Of a stretch of DNA of 64,000 nt, positions 36,347 through 45,813 are shown piece after piece. Made by a program: the position numbers and the translations under genes. Origin of the DNA: Dyadobacter sp. CY343 (GTDB lineage Bacteria; Bacteroidota; Bacteroidia; Cytophagales; Spirosomataceae); assembly GCF_021390335.1 (NCBI RefSeq), contig NZ_JAJUXK010000001.1:434001-498000 (forward strand). The letters are read 5' to 3'. The notes under the pieces are model-generated. The model was not told the origin of the DNA, searched no databases, and worked only from the letters and a program-made list of their open reading frames with translations. The first letter of the stretch is position 1. Every line of letters starts with the position of its first letter.

Positions 36347-37342
36347 ATGAGTGATATGATAAAAGTGAGTGTCTGCGTAGTTACCTATAACCACGAGAAA
36401 TTTGTAGCTAAAACGCTGGATTCTATATTGATGCAGCAAACTACATTTCCCTTTGAAATTGTGGTGGGCGACGACAACTCCAAAGACAATACTGCCGCGA
36501 TCCTGAAGGAATATCAGCAGCGTTATCCCGACAAGATCAGGCTGTTGCTTCATCCCAAGAATATGGGGCTGAACGGAAAATACAATGCATTGTCCACATT
36601 TGCCGCCGCGAAAGGTGAGTACATTGCGCAATTTGATGGTGACGATTACCTGACTTCCCCGCATAAGCTGCAAAAACAAGTGGAAATGCTCGATGCAAAT
36701 CCGCATTATTCCGCCTGCTATCATAATGCGCGTGTTATTTTCGACGATAATGCAGCGCCTCCTTACCTGGTAAATTCTCTTGATAAACCTGAGATAACGG
36801 TCGACGATCTGATCGGGGAAGATGAATTGTGCTTTATTGCTACTTCCAGTCTGATGTTCAGGAGAGAGGATTTTGCAAAACATCCAGATCCTGAGTGGAC
36901 TAACCTCTCGACCAGCGGAGATATTCCGCGCAATATCATGCTCGCCACGCGCGGACCGATCGGTTATATTAATGAAGAAATGTCCGTTTATCGGAAAAAC
37001 AGGGGCGGGGCGAGCTTTGCTGACAACCATTACGGCGCTGATTTCCTTTTTAACCGTATTCAAATGTATTCGAATATTAATAAGGAATTGGGGTATAAAT
37101 ACGATGACCGGATCAAGAAAAATATCTCGGTATATTACTATAAGTTGCTGTTTTCCAGGGAGTACGGTCACACTTACTGGCCGAGGCTGAAATTTGCGCT
37201 TAAATATCTTTCCCTCGGCGACCCTGCGCCGGATCGAAGAAAAGAAGTGATCAGGGATTTTATCATTCCCGGCTTTGCAATGAAAATTTACAGCTTTCTT
37301 GCTCTCAACCTTTATAATCTGAAATCGAAAGCGAAAGCTTAA
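36347..37342 (+). CDS. Family 2 glycosyltransferase
   Basis: GT-A family 2 glycosyltransferase of 331 aa. VSVCVVTYNHEKFVAKTLDSIL binds the nucleotide, VVGDDNSKDNT follows, and AQFDGDDYL is the DxD metal site. Later, SSLMFRREDF and a C-terminal helical part are as in WcaA-like enzymes. It is separate from the main glycan locus, flanked by housekeeping genes, and ends in a short hairpin. A second ATG three codons in is an alternative start. Confidence 0.9.
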   Translation: MSDMIKVSVCVVTYNHEKFVAKTLDSILMQQTTFPFEIVVGDDNSKDNTAAILKEYQQRYPDKIRLLLHPKNMGLNGKYNALSTFAAAKGEYIAQFDGDDYLTSPHKLQKQVEMLDANPHYSACYHNARVIFDDNAAPPYLVNSLDKPEITVDDLIGEDELCFIATSSLMFRREDFAKHPDPEWTNLSTSGDIPRNIMLATRGPIGYINEEMSVYRKNRGGASFADNHYGADFLFNRIQMYSNINKELGYKYDDRIKKNISVYYYKLLFSREYGHTYWPRLKFALKYLSLGDPAPDRRKEVIRDFIIPGFAMKIYSFLALNLYNLKSKAKA

Positions 37343-37349
37343 AACTTAA

Positions 37350-37371
37350 AAAGGGCCGCTACTGGCCCTTT
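37350..37371 (+). terminator. Stem-loop after glycosyltransferase
   Basis: AAAGGGCC (37350-37357), loop GCTACT, GGCCCTTT (37364-37371): perfect 8-bp stem immediately after the stop codon. The T-run is short, so termination may be partial. Confidence 0.6.
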
Positions 37372-37381
37372 GCTTATTCCT

Positions 37382-38611
37382 ATGCCTGAATCTCCAAAAG
37401 AACGAGCTGAAAAATACCTTGACCTTGGTCACAGTGAAGCTGAGAACCACGCGAAAACGCAGCTCGAACTGTATGAAAAACGCGTAAAAGATACCGCATC
37501 GGCCACGAATGCGATCTCAGAGTTTTTCAAAACCAACCTGATCGATTTTGCTTGGCATTACCTGCGCAGCCGCTTCGGTCCCCGGCACCCTTATCAGGCT
37601 TATCCAAGAAATGGCGATACCGGCATTTATAAACTGCAATCCTCCATTCCCAGCCGCACCGAAATCAGCCTCGCTTTGCTGTCCGACTGGGCCAGCGATA
37701 CGGAGGAGTCTGACAAGATAGCCAACCTGGTTTCCAGGTATACGCCCGATTATTCCATTCATATGGGCGATATTTACTTTGTAGGTACGCCGAAGGAGAT
37801 CGAGTTAAATTTCACAGCGCCTTACGCTTCCTGGTATTACGGCGCGTCGGGCAGTCTCGCATTGTCGGGTAACCATGAAATGTATTCGAATGGAAATGCT
37901 TATTTCCAGCATTTGCTGCCCGCCATGTACGCGATGGAGGGTGAAATCAAGAAAACGCAGCAAGCCGGTTTTTTCTGTCTGGAAAATGACGACTGGCGGA
38001 TTATTGGGATAGATACCGCCTACACTTCGGTGGGCCGCCCGCTGCTCGAAATCATTTCACCGCCCGATTGCCATTTAAAAAGGGAGCAGGTGGAGTGGCT
38101 TCGGGATGTTGTAAAGTTGGGAGATAAAGAAGATAAAAGAGGACTGGTTTTTCTGAGTCACCATCCTTATCTGTCCGCATTCCGGGAAGAATATCCCAAG
38201 CCAGGCGCTCAGATCAAGGAATTATTGGGCGAAGCCGACAGGCCGATCGTCTGGATATGGGGACACGATCACCGGCTTGTGATTTATGATATGGTCAAAA
38301 ATGGCGACGGGCCGGTTGCCTACGGAAGATGTATCGGCCACGGTGGATTGCCGGTTGAAATTAAGCTGCCCGACGCGACTGATATCAAGAAAATTAAATA
38401 TTACGATACGCGCGTGCGGACTGTAATTAAAAGGCATTCACTGGGTTACAATGGATTTGCAAGGGTATTGATCCAGGGGAAGGAGTTGAAGATCGAGTAC
38501 CGGGATATTGAAGATACTTGCGTGTATGAAGAAGCCTGGGAGGTTGATAAACAAAATGGCCAGCTCTCCTGGAAAATCAATCACGTGATTCCGGAGCTGG
38601 CCATTCAGTAA
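37382..38611 (+). CDS. Calcineurin-like metallophosphoesterase
   Basis: A 409-aa protein starting at ATG 37382 (an upstream TTG would add four residues). A helical N-terminal extension of about 90 residues precedes a calcineurin-type phosphoesterase fold: SDWASD (D102), HMGDIYF (G129-D130), SGNHEMY (163-166 GNHE), FLSHHPY and WGHDHRLV. The first motif lacks the classic DxH histidine (Asp-Trp instead), which may change metal use. Substrate could be a nucleotide, phospholipid or protein; not resolved. There is no signal peptide, so a cytosolic location is expected. Confidence 0.82.
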   Translation: MPESPKERAEKYLDLGHSEAENHAKTQLELYEKRVKDTASATNAISEFFKTNLIDFAWHYLRSRFGPRHPYQAYPRNGDTGIYKLQSSIPSRTEISLALLSDWASDTEESDKIANLVSRYTPDYSIHMGDIYFVGTPKEIELNFTAPYASWYYGASGSLALSGNHEMYSNGNAYFQHLLPAMYAMEGEIKKTQQAGFFCLENDDWRIIGIDTAYTSVGRPLLEIISPPDCHLKREQVEWLRDVVKLGDKEDKRGLVFLSHHPYLSAFREEYPKPGAQIKELLGEADRPIVWIWGHDHRLVIYDMVKNGDGPVAYGRCIGHGGLPVEIKLPDATDIKKIKYYDTRVRTVIKRHSLGYNGFARVLIQGKELKIEYRDIEDTCVYEEAWEVDKQNGQLSWKINHVIPELAIQ

Positions 38612-38614
38612 TAT

Positions 38615-38629
38615 CCGGCACGTGGCCGG
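38615..38629. terminator. Small GC hairpin between convergent genes
   Basis: CCGGC-ACGTG-GCCGG, 5-bp stem, between the phosphoesterase and the small membrane protein gene. No T-run; weak as terminator. Confidence 0.25.
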
Positions 38630-38637
38630 CAAGCAAA

Positions 38638-38844
38638 TTAGTGATGGTGATCGGCGTCGTGGCTATTATCGCGGTAAAACGCTGCAAATGTGACGATCAG
38701 CCCAATTGTTCCTAATATAAATGTGAACAAATCGCCGAATATCGCAAGAATAGCAAATAGGATTACGAATGCTGCAATGTAAACAAAGCTTGATAATTTG
38801 GTTGATTCGGTATGTTGCGTTTCAGACATTTCTATATCGGTCAT
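38638..38844 (-). CDS. Small two-helix membrane protein with histidine tail
   Basis: A 68-residue protein of two hydrophobic segments (about 19-39 and 42-57) with a short loop, ending in HDADHHH. No family recognised. The His/Asp-rich end could bind divalent metal, but may be chance. It is convergent with the phosphoesterase gene and head-to-head with gluconokinase. The ATG at 38844 is used; a second Met six codons in is possible. Confidence 0.6.
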   Translation of the reverse strand: MTDIEMSETQHTESTKLSSFVYIAAFVILFAILAIFGDLFTFILGTIGLIVTFAAFYRDNSHDADHHH

Positions 38845-38937
38845 GTAATTGATTCCTTCGCGAAAATAATAATTACTCCTCAGGTTTCAGTTTTTCGGCT
38901 CGTTTTTTTAGGTGAAAAGCAGTGAATAGCAATCTGA

Positions 38938-38968
38938 CTTGCAGCTTATTCTAAAATCAATACATTTG
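38938..38968 (+). promoter_or_regulatory. Promoter of gluconokinase gene
   Basis: CTTG (TTG at 38939-38941), 19-bp spacer, TACATTTG (38961-38968): good match to the Bacteroidota consensus. Start of transcription would be near 38975, leaving a leader of about 60 nt. Confidence 0.65.
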
Positions 38969-39034
38969 TTTTAATAAAATTCGCGGTAAAAAGGGTAGTG
39001 TAATCCACCTTTTCCAAGACTAAAATTCGTTCCA

Positions 39035-40492
39035 ATGCCCTATTTGATCGGTTGTGATATCGGCACAACAAATGCAAAATCCGTCGCTTTTGATTCCGTT
39101 TCCGGTGATATTCTGGCTTCCCACAGTGAAGGTTATGAAATGAACCATCCTCAGCCCGATTGGAGCGAGGAGGATCCCGAAGAGATATTTCAGGCGGTTT
39201 GCAAAACGCTGCAAAAAGTAGTCGAGGAAGTAAAAGATAGCGAGCTGCTCGGCGTGAGTTTCAGCGCGGCTATGCACGCAGTGCTTGCATTGGATAAAAA
39301 TGGAAAAAAGCTGACAGAACTGGTAATTTGGGCCGATAACCGCAGTTCCAAGATTGCTGTTAAACTACATGCGTCTCAGGTTGGCAAGAAAATATACAAC
39401 AACAATGGAACGCCCATCCATGCGATGGCGCCGGTTTGTAAACTACTCTGGTTCAAGGAAAATGAACCCGGGCTCTACAAAAAAGCCAGCAAATTCATTG
39501 GAATCAAAGAATATGTGATTCATAGATTGACCGGGCAATATCTCGTGGATTATTCTATTGCTTCGGCTACCGGGATGTTCAATATCAGGGAATTGCAGTG
39601 GGATACTTATACTTTGAAAAAGCTGGGCTTAAAGTCTGAAAAGCTTTCCAGGGCAGTTTCTCCCTACCATATTGAGAAAGTACCTGCGGGTAACGAAGCA
39701 AAATTGCCGGCGGGGACTTCGTTGATCATGGGCGCGAGCGATGGTTGCCTGGCTAATCTGGGCAGCGGCGCAATTCATCCCGGTTCAATGGCCGTCACGA
39801 TCGGCACCAGTGCAGCTGTGCGGATTTGTTCCAATAAGCCTTATTCTGATCAGTTAATGCAAACTTTCTGCTACGTACTCGACGAGCAAACCTATATAGT
39901 TGGCGGGCCTTCCAATAATGGAGCGGTGATTTTTGAGTGGCTTGTTAATACCTTTTATCCGAACGACGAATTCGATACAGTTGTCAAAGAGGCTTCTGAA
40001 ATTGAACCGGGCGCCGATGGTCTGCTTTTTTATCCGTATTTACTCGGTGAAAGGGCGCCGCTTTGGAGTTCGATGGTCCGGGGCGGCTTTTCGGGGCTCG
40101 ATATCCGGCATACCCGTGCGCATTTTGCCCGTGCCGTGATGGAAGGTATTATGCTGAATTTGTACAGTATTGGTAAAATTCTACTGGAAATGGGAAAGAT
40201 CCGGACGATTTATGCAAACGGCGGATTTGCCCGCAGCCCGGCCTGGGTACAGATGCTGGCGGATGTTTTCGGTATTGAAGCAAAATTGAATGAAACCGTC
40301 GAAACCGGTGCGGTAGGCGCAGCGATGATGGGATTGAAAGCGCTGGGAGTTTACAATAGCTTCTCCGAACTGTCGTCTTTCACGACGGTAGGACAGGAAT
40401 TTGACCCTGTCCCATCTGTTCACAAAATATATGATTCGCAGCACGAGCGTTTCAGCAAAGGTGCGCAGCTTATGCTTTCTCACGCGATCTGA
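39035..40492 (+). CDS. FGGY-family carbohydrate kinase (gluconokinase-like)
   Basis: Sugar kinase of 485 aa. The FGGY fold shows the ATP phosphate-1 motif IGCDIGTTNAKSVAFD at the N-terminus, the sugar-binding segment VIWADNRSSKIA, GTPIHAMAPVCKLLWFKEN (the pattern of bacterial gluconokinases), and the second-half SDGCLANLGSGA and GLDIRHTRAHFARAVMEG blocks with the adenosine motif YANGGFARSPAWVQMLADV. Gluconate is the best guess because of the GTPIH-x-MAP block; xylulose or other pentuloses are less likely. No other pentose/gluconate genes are nearby, but the adjacent PQQ dehydrogenase at 43.5 kb could supply gluconate-type acids. Confidence 0.88.
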   Translation: MPYLIGCDIGTTNAKSVAFDSVSGDILASHSEGYEMNHPQPDWSEEDPEEIFQAVCKTLQKVVEEVKDSELLGVSFSAAMHAVLALDKNGKKLTELVIWADNRSSKIAVKLHASQVGKKIYNNNGTPIHAMAPVCKLLWFKENEPGLYKKASKFIGIKEYVIHRLTGQYLVDYSIASATGMFNIRELQWDTYTLKKLGLKSEKLSRAVSPYHIEKVPAGNEAKLPAGTSLIMGASDGCLANLGSGAIHPGSMAVTIGTSAAVRICSNKPYSDQLMQTFCYVLDEQTYIVGGPSNNGAVIFEWLVNTFYPNDEFDTVVKEASEIEPGADGLLFYPYLLGERAPLWSSMVRGGFSGLDIRHTRAHFARAVMEGIMLNLYSIGKILLEMGKIRTIYANGGFARSPAWVQMLADVFGIEAKLNETVETGAVGAAMMGLKALGVYNSFSELSSFTTVGQEFDPVPSVHKIYDSQHERFSKGAQLMLSHAI

Positions 40493-40505
40493 TCTTTTAC
40501 ATTTA

Positions 40506-40550
40506 AATACAAAAAATGCCCGACTGATCAGCCCGGGCATTTTTTGTATT
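40506..40550. terminator. Bidirectional intrinsic terminator
   Basis: Perfect 17-bp arms (40506-40522 and 40534-40550) with core ATGCCCG/CGGGCAT and flanking A6/T6, between the convergent gluconokinase and TonB receptor genes. Confidence 0.92.
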
Positions 40551-40563
40551 GATGCAATTGAAC

Positions 40564-42963
40564 CTAGAACTTGTAAGCAATGCTTAATCTGTAATTTCTC
40601 GGAGGCTCAGCCTGCCAGTAATAGGATGTGATCGGGTTACCTGCTTCGGTTGTGAAATTATAGGTACCACCGCTGTACAGGTATTTATCCAAAATATTAA
40701 ACACATTGAGTGTCAGACGGATTTTGTCTTTTTCCCAAAACACACCACCATCAAGTTTGAAATAATCAGGAAGGTTGTAAGTGTTATCAGTATTGCTCCA
40801 AGTAGAAGTGGCGCGGTCGCCCTGGTAAGTGAAACCGCCGGATATTCCAGCACCTTTCAGCGCACCTTTCTGAGCTTTATAGCTCAGCCAGCCATTTGCA
40901 GTATGTTTTGCAAAACCCGGCACAGGATCTCCAACTTTGGCTACTTCCACTCCTTCGGTAACCTTGGTTACTTCTGAGTTGGTGTACGCATAATTGGCTG
41001 TCAGGTTCAAGCCCGGCCGGATCGTTCCGCGCACGTCGAACTCGATTCCCTGCGCCCTTTTCTGACCTAGTTCTACACTGAAACCTGAGTTTGCAGGACG
41101 CGTTGGGTCGCCGGTAAGCTCATTATTTTTAAGGATGCGGTAAAATGCCAGGGTTGTATTCCAGCGTCCGTCCGCCCAATCTCTTTTCAAACCAAATTCT
41201 GTATTGTTACCTGTGATCGGCTGCACCTTTTCGCCGCTGCTCAAACGTCCCGATTGCGGCAGGAACGCCTGGTCGTACAGCGCGTAAACTGAAGTGTTTT
41301 TAGTAAGTGAAATGCTCAAACCAAGACGGGGAGTAAAATGACTCGCTTTGTCGGGTGCCGCACCCCATTGTGCCTGGCTCAGGTTGGTATATCTTCCAGC
41401 AATAGTCAATCGGATCTTGTTGTCAAGGAATCCAAGTTCATCCTGCAAATACAGACCTGTGTACTTCTGGTCCATCAAACCACCTGCCTGTACAGCCCGT
41501 GCTTCGAGATTGAGGGTGCGGTCAAATACCGGGTAACCCGCGTTTGGCCTGCCGTAAAATGGAGCCTTAGGATTGAAGAGGCCGCCCAGTGTATCCAATG
41601 GAGCCGATTGTGCCCAGTCGGCAAGATATTCTTTTGAACCTACATCAATACCTCCCAAAAGGCGATGTACAACACCTCCCGTGGTTACTTTACCATTCAC
41701 AAATACCTGTCCAAGCGTCATTTCGCTTTTTGCATCCCAGATACCCACACCACGCTGCATGGTCGCGTCCGGGTTCACCAGCCACGGCCACTGGCTGCTG
41801 CCTGCCATTTTGTAGTTCAGGTAAGCCAGCTGACCGGTAATTTTCCAGTCTGCATTGATTTGGTGTTGAAGATTAATAAAAATACTGTGGTCCGTGATCT
41901 TGGTCGGGCTAAGTCCCGGAGGCGTCGAGGTGTAATCTCTTGGCAGGGTAGCATATCCCTCTGGCGAGAAAGCGTAGTAAGAACCCACATCCGACATTTT
42001 GGCGTATTGCAGCGCGTATTCGGCGGTCAGTTTCGTTTTTTCGTCGATCTGATAAGTGATTACCGGCGCAACGCTGTAACGGTTATTGTATTCATTCGGG
42101 CGGAAAGATCCTTTATTTTGGCCTGCCAGGTTGAGGCGATACAGGAATTTCCCGTCTTTGCTGAGCTTACCATCCAGGTCGAGCGTAGCGCGGTACAGGT
42201 CGAAACTTCCTATTGTGAAGCTTGCTTCTCCTTTGGTTTCACCGGTTGGTTTTTTGGTAACTACATTATAAAGTCCGCTTGGGTCGCCATTTGCAAGCAT
42301 AAATCCAGCCGGGCCTTTCACGAACTCAATGTGATCTACAAAACTCATATCCTCAGTCAATGGACCCCAGAATGAGTTTACGATATTAAAACCGTTACGA
42401 AAAGCCTGGATCTGCGAACCGCGCATGCTGATATTGGCATACATATCTCCCCAGTGTTCGAGGCGGGTTGCGCCGCTTACATTGCGGATCAACCCATCGC
42501 TCATACTGATAATCTGCTGATCTTCAAGTGCTTTTGAAGTTACTACCTGTACATTCTGAGGGGTTTCCAGAATAGGGGTCATCAGTTTCAGGCTGGGGGA
42601 GAGGTTTTCATTGCTATATACATTTCCGCCCTTTACGATCACTTCCTGCAATTGATTGGCACTTTCTAAAAGTGTAATAGAAATCTCGGCAGTTTCGCCA
42701 GCCAGAATATCAATCGGTTTTTCCAGCGTTTCGGAGCCAACGAAGCTAATAAGCAAAGTATATGCGCCGGCTTTCAGTCGCTCAATTGTGAATTTTCCTT
42801 GAGAGTCCGAAATGTCACCCTTCGAAGATCCTTTGATACCCACGGAAACAGATTGGGCCGGCTGCCCGTCAGAACTTAGTATTTGCCCTGTAACTCTGCC
42901 CGTTTGCGCAAAGGCAGCGGCAGTTGTCAGCAGCAACAGAAGGAGCGTGTAGATTTTTTTCAT
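40564..42963 (-). CDS. TonB-dependent siderophore-type receptor
   Basis: Outer-membrane receptor of 799 aa: signal peptide (ending AAAFAQ), carboxypeptidase-regulatory-like beta domain (VTGQILSSDGQPAQSVS), plug starting at PILETPQNVQVVTSKAL with GLIRNVSGATRLEHWGDM and FVKGPAGFMLANGDPSGLYN, then the 22-strand barrel ending NYRLSIAYKF. The plug pattern resembles FpvA/FhuE-type ferri-siderophore receptors rather than SusC. It has no SusD partner. No siderophore synthesis, ABC importer or Fur box is visible next to it, so the ligand is inferred. Confidence 0.9.
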   Translation of the reverse strand: MKKIYTLLLLLLTTAAAFAQTGRVTGQILSSDGQPAQSVSVGIKGSSKGDISDSQGKFTIERLKAGAYTLLISFVGSETLEKPIDILAGETAEISITLLESANQLQEVIVKGGNVYSNENLSPSLKLMTPILETPQNVQVVTSKALEDQQIISMSDGLIRNVSGATRLEHWGDMYANISMRGSQIQAFRNGFNIVNSFWGPLTEDMSFVDHIEFVKGPAGFMLANGDPSGLYNVVTKKPTGETKGEASFTIGSFDLYRATLDLDGKLSKDGKFLYRLNLAGQNKGSFRPNEYNNRYSVAPVITYQIDEKTKLTAEYALQYAKMSDVGSYYAFSPEGYATLPRDYTSTPPGLSPTKITDHSIFINLQHQINADWKITGQLAYLNYKMAGSSQWPWLVNPDATMQRGVGIWDAKSEMTLGQVFVNGKVTTGGVVHRLLGGIDVGSKEYLADWAQSAPLDTLGGLFNPKAPFYGRPNAGYPVFDRTLNLEARAVQAGGLMDQKYTGLYLQDELGFLDNKIRLTIAGRYTNLSQAQWGAAPDKASHFTPRLGLSISLTKNTSVYALYDQAFLPQSGRLSSGEKVQPITGNNTEFGLKRDWADGRWNTTLAFYRILKNNELTGDPTRPANSGFSVELGQKRAQGIEFDVRGTIRPGLNLTANYAYTNSEVTKVTEGVEVAKVGDPVPGFAKHTANGWLSYKAQKGALKGAGISGGFTYQGDRATSTWSNTDNTYNLPDYFKLDGGVFWEKDKIRLTLNVFNILDKYLYSGGTYNFTTEAGNPITSYYWQAEPPRNYRLSIAYKF

Positions 42964-43099
42964 TTCTTATGAATTGGACTTTGGAGTTAATAAGCGCGCA
43001 AATATGAAACGGGTAATTTTGCGATACAAGTTTTTATTTAGATTTATTTAAAATAACGATGATCAACCGATCGCTCCCAATTATTAAAAGGGCATAAGA

Positions 43100-43130
43100 A
43101 AAGCCGCACAATCCAGGATTGCGCGGCTTT
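43100..43130 (-). terminator. Intrinsic terminator after cytochrome c gene
   Basis: AAAGCCGCACAATC (43100-43113), loop CAG, GATTGCGCGGCTTT (43117-43130): 14-bp stem with one mismatch. On the minus strand it is followed by TTTTC, ending the cytochrome/dehydrogenase operon. Confidence 0.8.
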
Positions 43131-43151
43131 CAAAATTTGCGGGTTGCTATG

Positions 43152-43562
43152 CTATTTTTTCTCTTCCACAGCCTCGACCATTTTCTCGGTGATCATTTTC
43201 TTCTCAGAAGAGTTACCCCAGGAGTTCATGATATAGTTCATCACATCGGCGATCTCGTCATTTCCAAGTCCGGGACTCGGCATCATATTGTCGTATTCAA
43301 CTCCATTCACTTTAATCTTGCCCATTAAACCGAATTTGACAGCCTTGATCCCGTTTTCCGGATTTTCCATAAAGTAATCAGACTTTGCCAAAGGCGGGAA
43401 AGTGGCAGTTACGCCCTCGCCGGTACCCATGTGACAACTGATGCAGTTTTCTGAATAGACCATTTTTCCGCGTTCAATGCTCTTCGCCAGTTCGTCGTCC
43501 TGAGTAGGAAAAACAGCGGAGCAAAAGACAATCCCGGAAAGTAAAACCAATATAAGTTTCAT
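43152..43562 (-). CDS. Periplasmic c-type cytochrome
   Basis: Class I monohaem cytochrome c of 136 aa. Signal peptide (MKLILVLLSGIVFCSAV), haem site CISCH (C40, C43, H44), and a distal methionine within DNMMPSPG (Met 93/94). The end is a Lys/Glu-rich helix. It lies 7 bp downstream of the PQQ-dependent sugar dehydrogenase gene and most probably accepts its electrons and passes them to the respiratory chain. Confidence 0.9.
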   Translation of the reverse strand: MKLILVLLSGIVFCSAVFPTQDDELAKSIERGKMVYSENCISCHMGTGEGVTATFPPLAKSDYFMENPENGIKAVKFGLMGKIKVNGVEYDNMMPSPGLGNDEIADVMNYIMNSWGNSSEKKMITEKMVEAVEEKK

Positions 43563-43569
43563 GTATTAA

Positions 43570-44739
43570 TTAGCTTTTTGGGCTGATACGCACCACTTTA
43601 CCCGAATTTTCAAGTACCACATAAATGTTACCGTCCCAGCCCTGGCGTACGTCACGAACGCGGCCGATTTTATCAAAAATCACTTCGCGCTTGGTAACCT
43701 TATTTCCCTTAACAGTAAGGTGTTGCAGTTGCATAAACTTCAACGAACCTACTATCAGGTCACCTTTCCAGTCTTTGAATTTATCGCTGGTTACGAAAGT
43801 CATTCCGCAAGGTGCGATCGACGGTCTCCAGAAGATCACTGGCTGTTCCAAACCAGCTTTTGCAGTATCTTTTGAAATAATGCTATTGTCATAATCGATA
43901 CCGTAAGTGATCAGCGGCCAGCCGTAGTTTTTGCCTTTTTCGACAATATTAAGCTCGTCTCCGCCTTGTGGGCCGTGTTCGTGCTCCCAGATCACGCCGG
44001 TAGTCGGATGAATAACCATTCCCTGCGGATTACGGTGACCGTAAGTCCAGATCTCAGGTTTCGCGCCAGCCGTCTTCACGAAAGGATTGTCAGTAGGGAT
44101 CTTTCCGTCTTCAAACAACCGCACCACTTTTCCCTGGTCTTTACTCAGGTTCTGTGAGTTCTCCTTCTGGCCTCTTTCGCCCAGTGAAAGGAATACGTAA
44201 CCTTTTTTATCAAAAACAATACGTCCGCCGAAATGGACATTTCCTTTTACATTAGGAAGCGCCTTGAACAAATGCTGAATATCAGTCAGCTCTTTGCCTT
44301 TCAGTTTTGCGCGCATCAATGCAGTATTTGCACCGCCGTCGTCGCCTTCTTCACCATCTTTCTTAGGAGAAGAATAGCTGATATAGATCCAGCCGTTTGT
44401 TTTATAATCCGGGTGCAAGGCAATATCAAGCAAACCACCCTGACCTTTGTACCAAACTTCGGGAATACCTGCAACTGGGGTAGCATCGAGCTTGCCTTTT
44501 GAAACTAGGCGCAACTTGCCGCCGCGCTCAGTTACCAGAATATCGCCGTTTGGAAGCAATGCAGAAGCCCACGGCATGGTGAGGCCGGTTGCTACTGTGT
44601 CAACTTTCAGGTCGGATTCGGCCAGCAAACTTTTGCCCGGACCATTATTGTAGCTCATTAAGCCCACAGAGGCGGTTAGTAACATCCCTCCCAGCGCGAG
44701 CGGAAGGTATTTCTTGAAAACGGAAGAGTTCTTGTTCAT
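43570..44739 (-). CDS. PQQ-dependent sugar dehydrogenase (aldose, YliI-type)
   Basis: A 389-aa exported six-bladed beta-propeller of the soluble glucose dehydrogenase / YliI (Asd) family. An N-terminal signal anchor (LPLALGGMLLTASVGLMSY) precedes VATGLTMPWASALLPNGDILVTERGGKLRLV, GLLDIALHPDY, HFGGRIVFDKKGYVFLSLGERG, and the PQQ/Ca-site motif WTYGHRNPQGMVIHP then EHGPQGGDELN. It oxidises aldoses to lactones in the periplasm. It is co-transcribed with the cytochrome c gene that follows. Confidence 0.92.
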   Translation of the reverse strand: MNKNSSVFKKYLPLALGGMLLTASVGLMSYNNGPGKSLLAESDLKVDTVATGLTMPWASALLPNGDILVTERGGKLRLVSKGKLDATPVAGIPEVWYKGQGGLLDIALHPDYKTNGWIYISYSSPKKDGEEGDDGGANTALMRAKLKGKELTDIQHLFKALPNVKGNVHFGGRIVFDKKGYVFLSLGERGQKENSQNLSKDQGKVVRLFEDGKIPTDNPFVKTAGAKPEIWTYGHRNPQGMVIHPTTGVIWEHEHGPQGGDELNIVEKGKNYGWPLITYGIDYDNSIISKDTAKAGLEQPVIFWRPSIAPCGMTFVTSDKFKDWKGDLIVGSLKFMQLQHLTVKGNKVTKREVIFDKIGRVRDVRQGWDGNIYVVLENSGKVVRISPKS

Positions 44740-44782
44740 AATTTATGGTGAATAAAGCTTGGTTAAAATTTAGAAATGCCCA

Positions 44783-45796
44783 CTATTTAACTAATTCCAG
44801 CTCATTTAAGTGTGCTGTGATCGTTTTGATTTCGTCTGCGCTCAATGAAATATCCATTGCCGCAGCGTTTTGTAGAGCCTGTTTGGAATCTCTTGCGCCT
44901 GCCAGCGCAATCGTAATGCCCGGTTGCTCGACAGTCCAACGTAACACCAGCTGGCCTAGTGTCGCATTCTTCTCGTCCGCAATCGGTTTTATTTTGTCCA
45001 AAAACTCATTAACCCTTTTTAGATTTTCGTCTTTGAAAAAATAAAGAGAAGCGCGGTGATCGTCAGGTGCGAATTGGTGACCAGGTTTCATTTTGCCGGT
45101 CAGTAACCCGCGTTCCATTGGACTATATGCCAGAATAGACTTTTCGTGCTCAATGCAATAGGGTACCAGTTCTTTTTCATTTTCCCTTTTCACCATACTA
45201 TAAGGAACCTGATCCGAAACCAGATTGATGTATTTCGAGGCCTCGCGCATCAGGTTAGCGTCGTAGTTACAGACACCTGCAAAACGCACCTTACCTTGCT
45301 CAATCAGCAAACTTACTGCCTCCATTGTCTCCTCGATCGGCGTTGTTTTATCGTGCCAGTGGATCTGGTAAAGGTCGATATAGTCGGTACCCAGTCGTTT
45401 CAGGCTGTCTTCGCATTCTTTAATAATGCTGTCTTTCGCGGCATATTTATAAATGTCAATATCCTGACCCTCGTTGTTTTTGCTGTGCATCGCAAAATCG
45501 CCGGTCGTCACATCCCAGCGCATTCCATATTTGGTCAGGATCTGGACTTTATCGCGGGAAATATCTTTAATAGCCTCACCCACAATTTCTTCGCTCAATC
45601 CCTGCCCGTATACCGGCGCAGTATCAATGGAAGTTACGCCCGCATCGTATGAATCGCGTATCGCTTTCACAGCGTCACTTCGCTCCGAACCTCCCCACAT
45701 CCATCCCCCGGCAGCCCAGGCGCCGAATGTGATAACAGAAAGTTCAAGATCAGCTTTTTCAGGGTTGTCGGAATTACCTACTTTTCGATATTGCAT
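44783..45796 (-). CDS. Aldo/keto reductase
   Basis: NADPH-dependent (beta/alpha)8-barrel reductase of 337 aa. The catalytic tetrad is visible: Asp and Tyr in SIDTAPVYGQGLSEEIVG, Lys in VQILTKYG, His in YQIHWHD. The C-terminal GARDSKQALQNAAA binds the cofactor phosphate. It is of the YajO/voltage-gated K+ channel beta-like subgroup (substrate broad). Its upstream region contains the degenerate inverted heptamers of the neighbouring repeat array, about 18-45 bp before the start codon. Confidence 0.88.
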   Translation of the reverse strand: MQYRKVGNSDNPEKADLELSVITFGAWAAGGWMWGGSERSDAVKAIRDSYDAGVTSIDTAPVYGQGLSEEIVGEAIKDISRDKVQILTKYGMRWDVTTGDFAMHSKNNEGQDIDIYKYAAKDSIIKECEDSLKRLGTDYIDLYQIHWHDKTTPIEETMEAVSLLIEQGKVRFAGVCNYDANLMREASKYINLVSDQVPYSMVKRENEKELVPYCIEHEKSILAYSPMERGLLTGKMKPGHQFAPDDHRASLYFFKDENLKRVNEFLDKIKPIADEKNATLGQLVLRWTVEQPGITIALAGARDSKQALQNAAAMDISLSADEIKTITAHLNELELVK

Positions 45797-45813
45797 GGTT
45801 GTTGTTGGCTTTT

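Noticed and set aside
36170..37171. Long minus-strand reading frame of 333 codons
   Set aside because: It overlaps the plus-strand family 2 glycosyltransferase almost completely and shows no recognisable motif; the plus-strand gene has clear catalytic motifs.
41665..42375. Plus-strand 236-codon frame opposite TonB receptor
   Set aside because: No family pattern; the minus-strand receptor is collinear with known domains.
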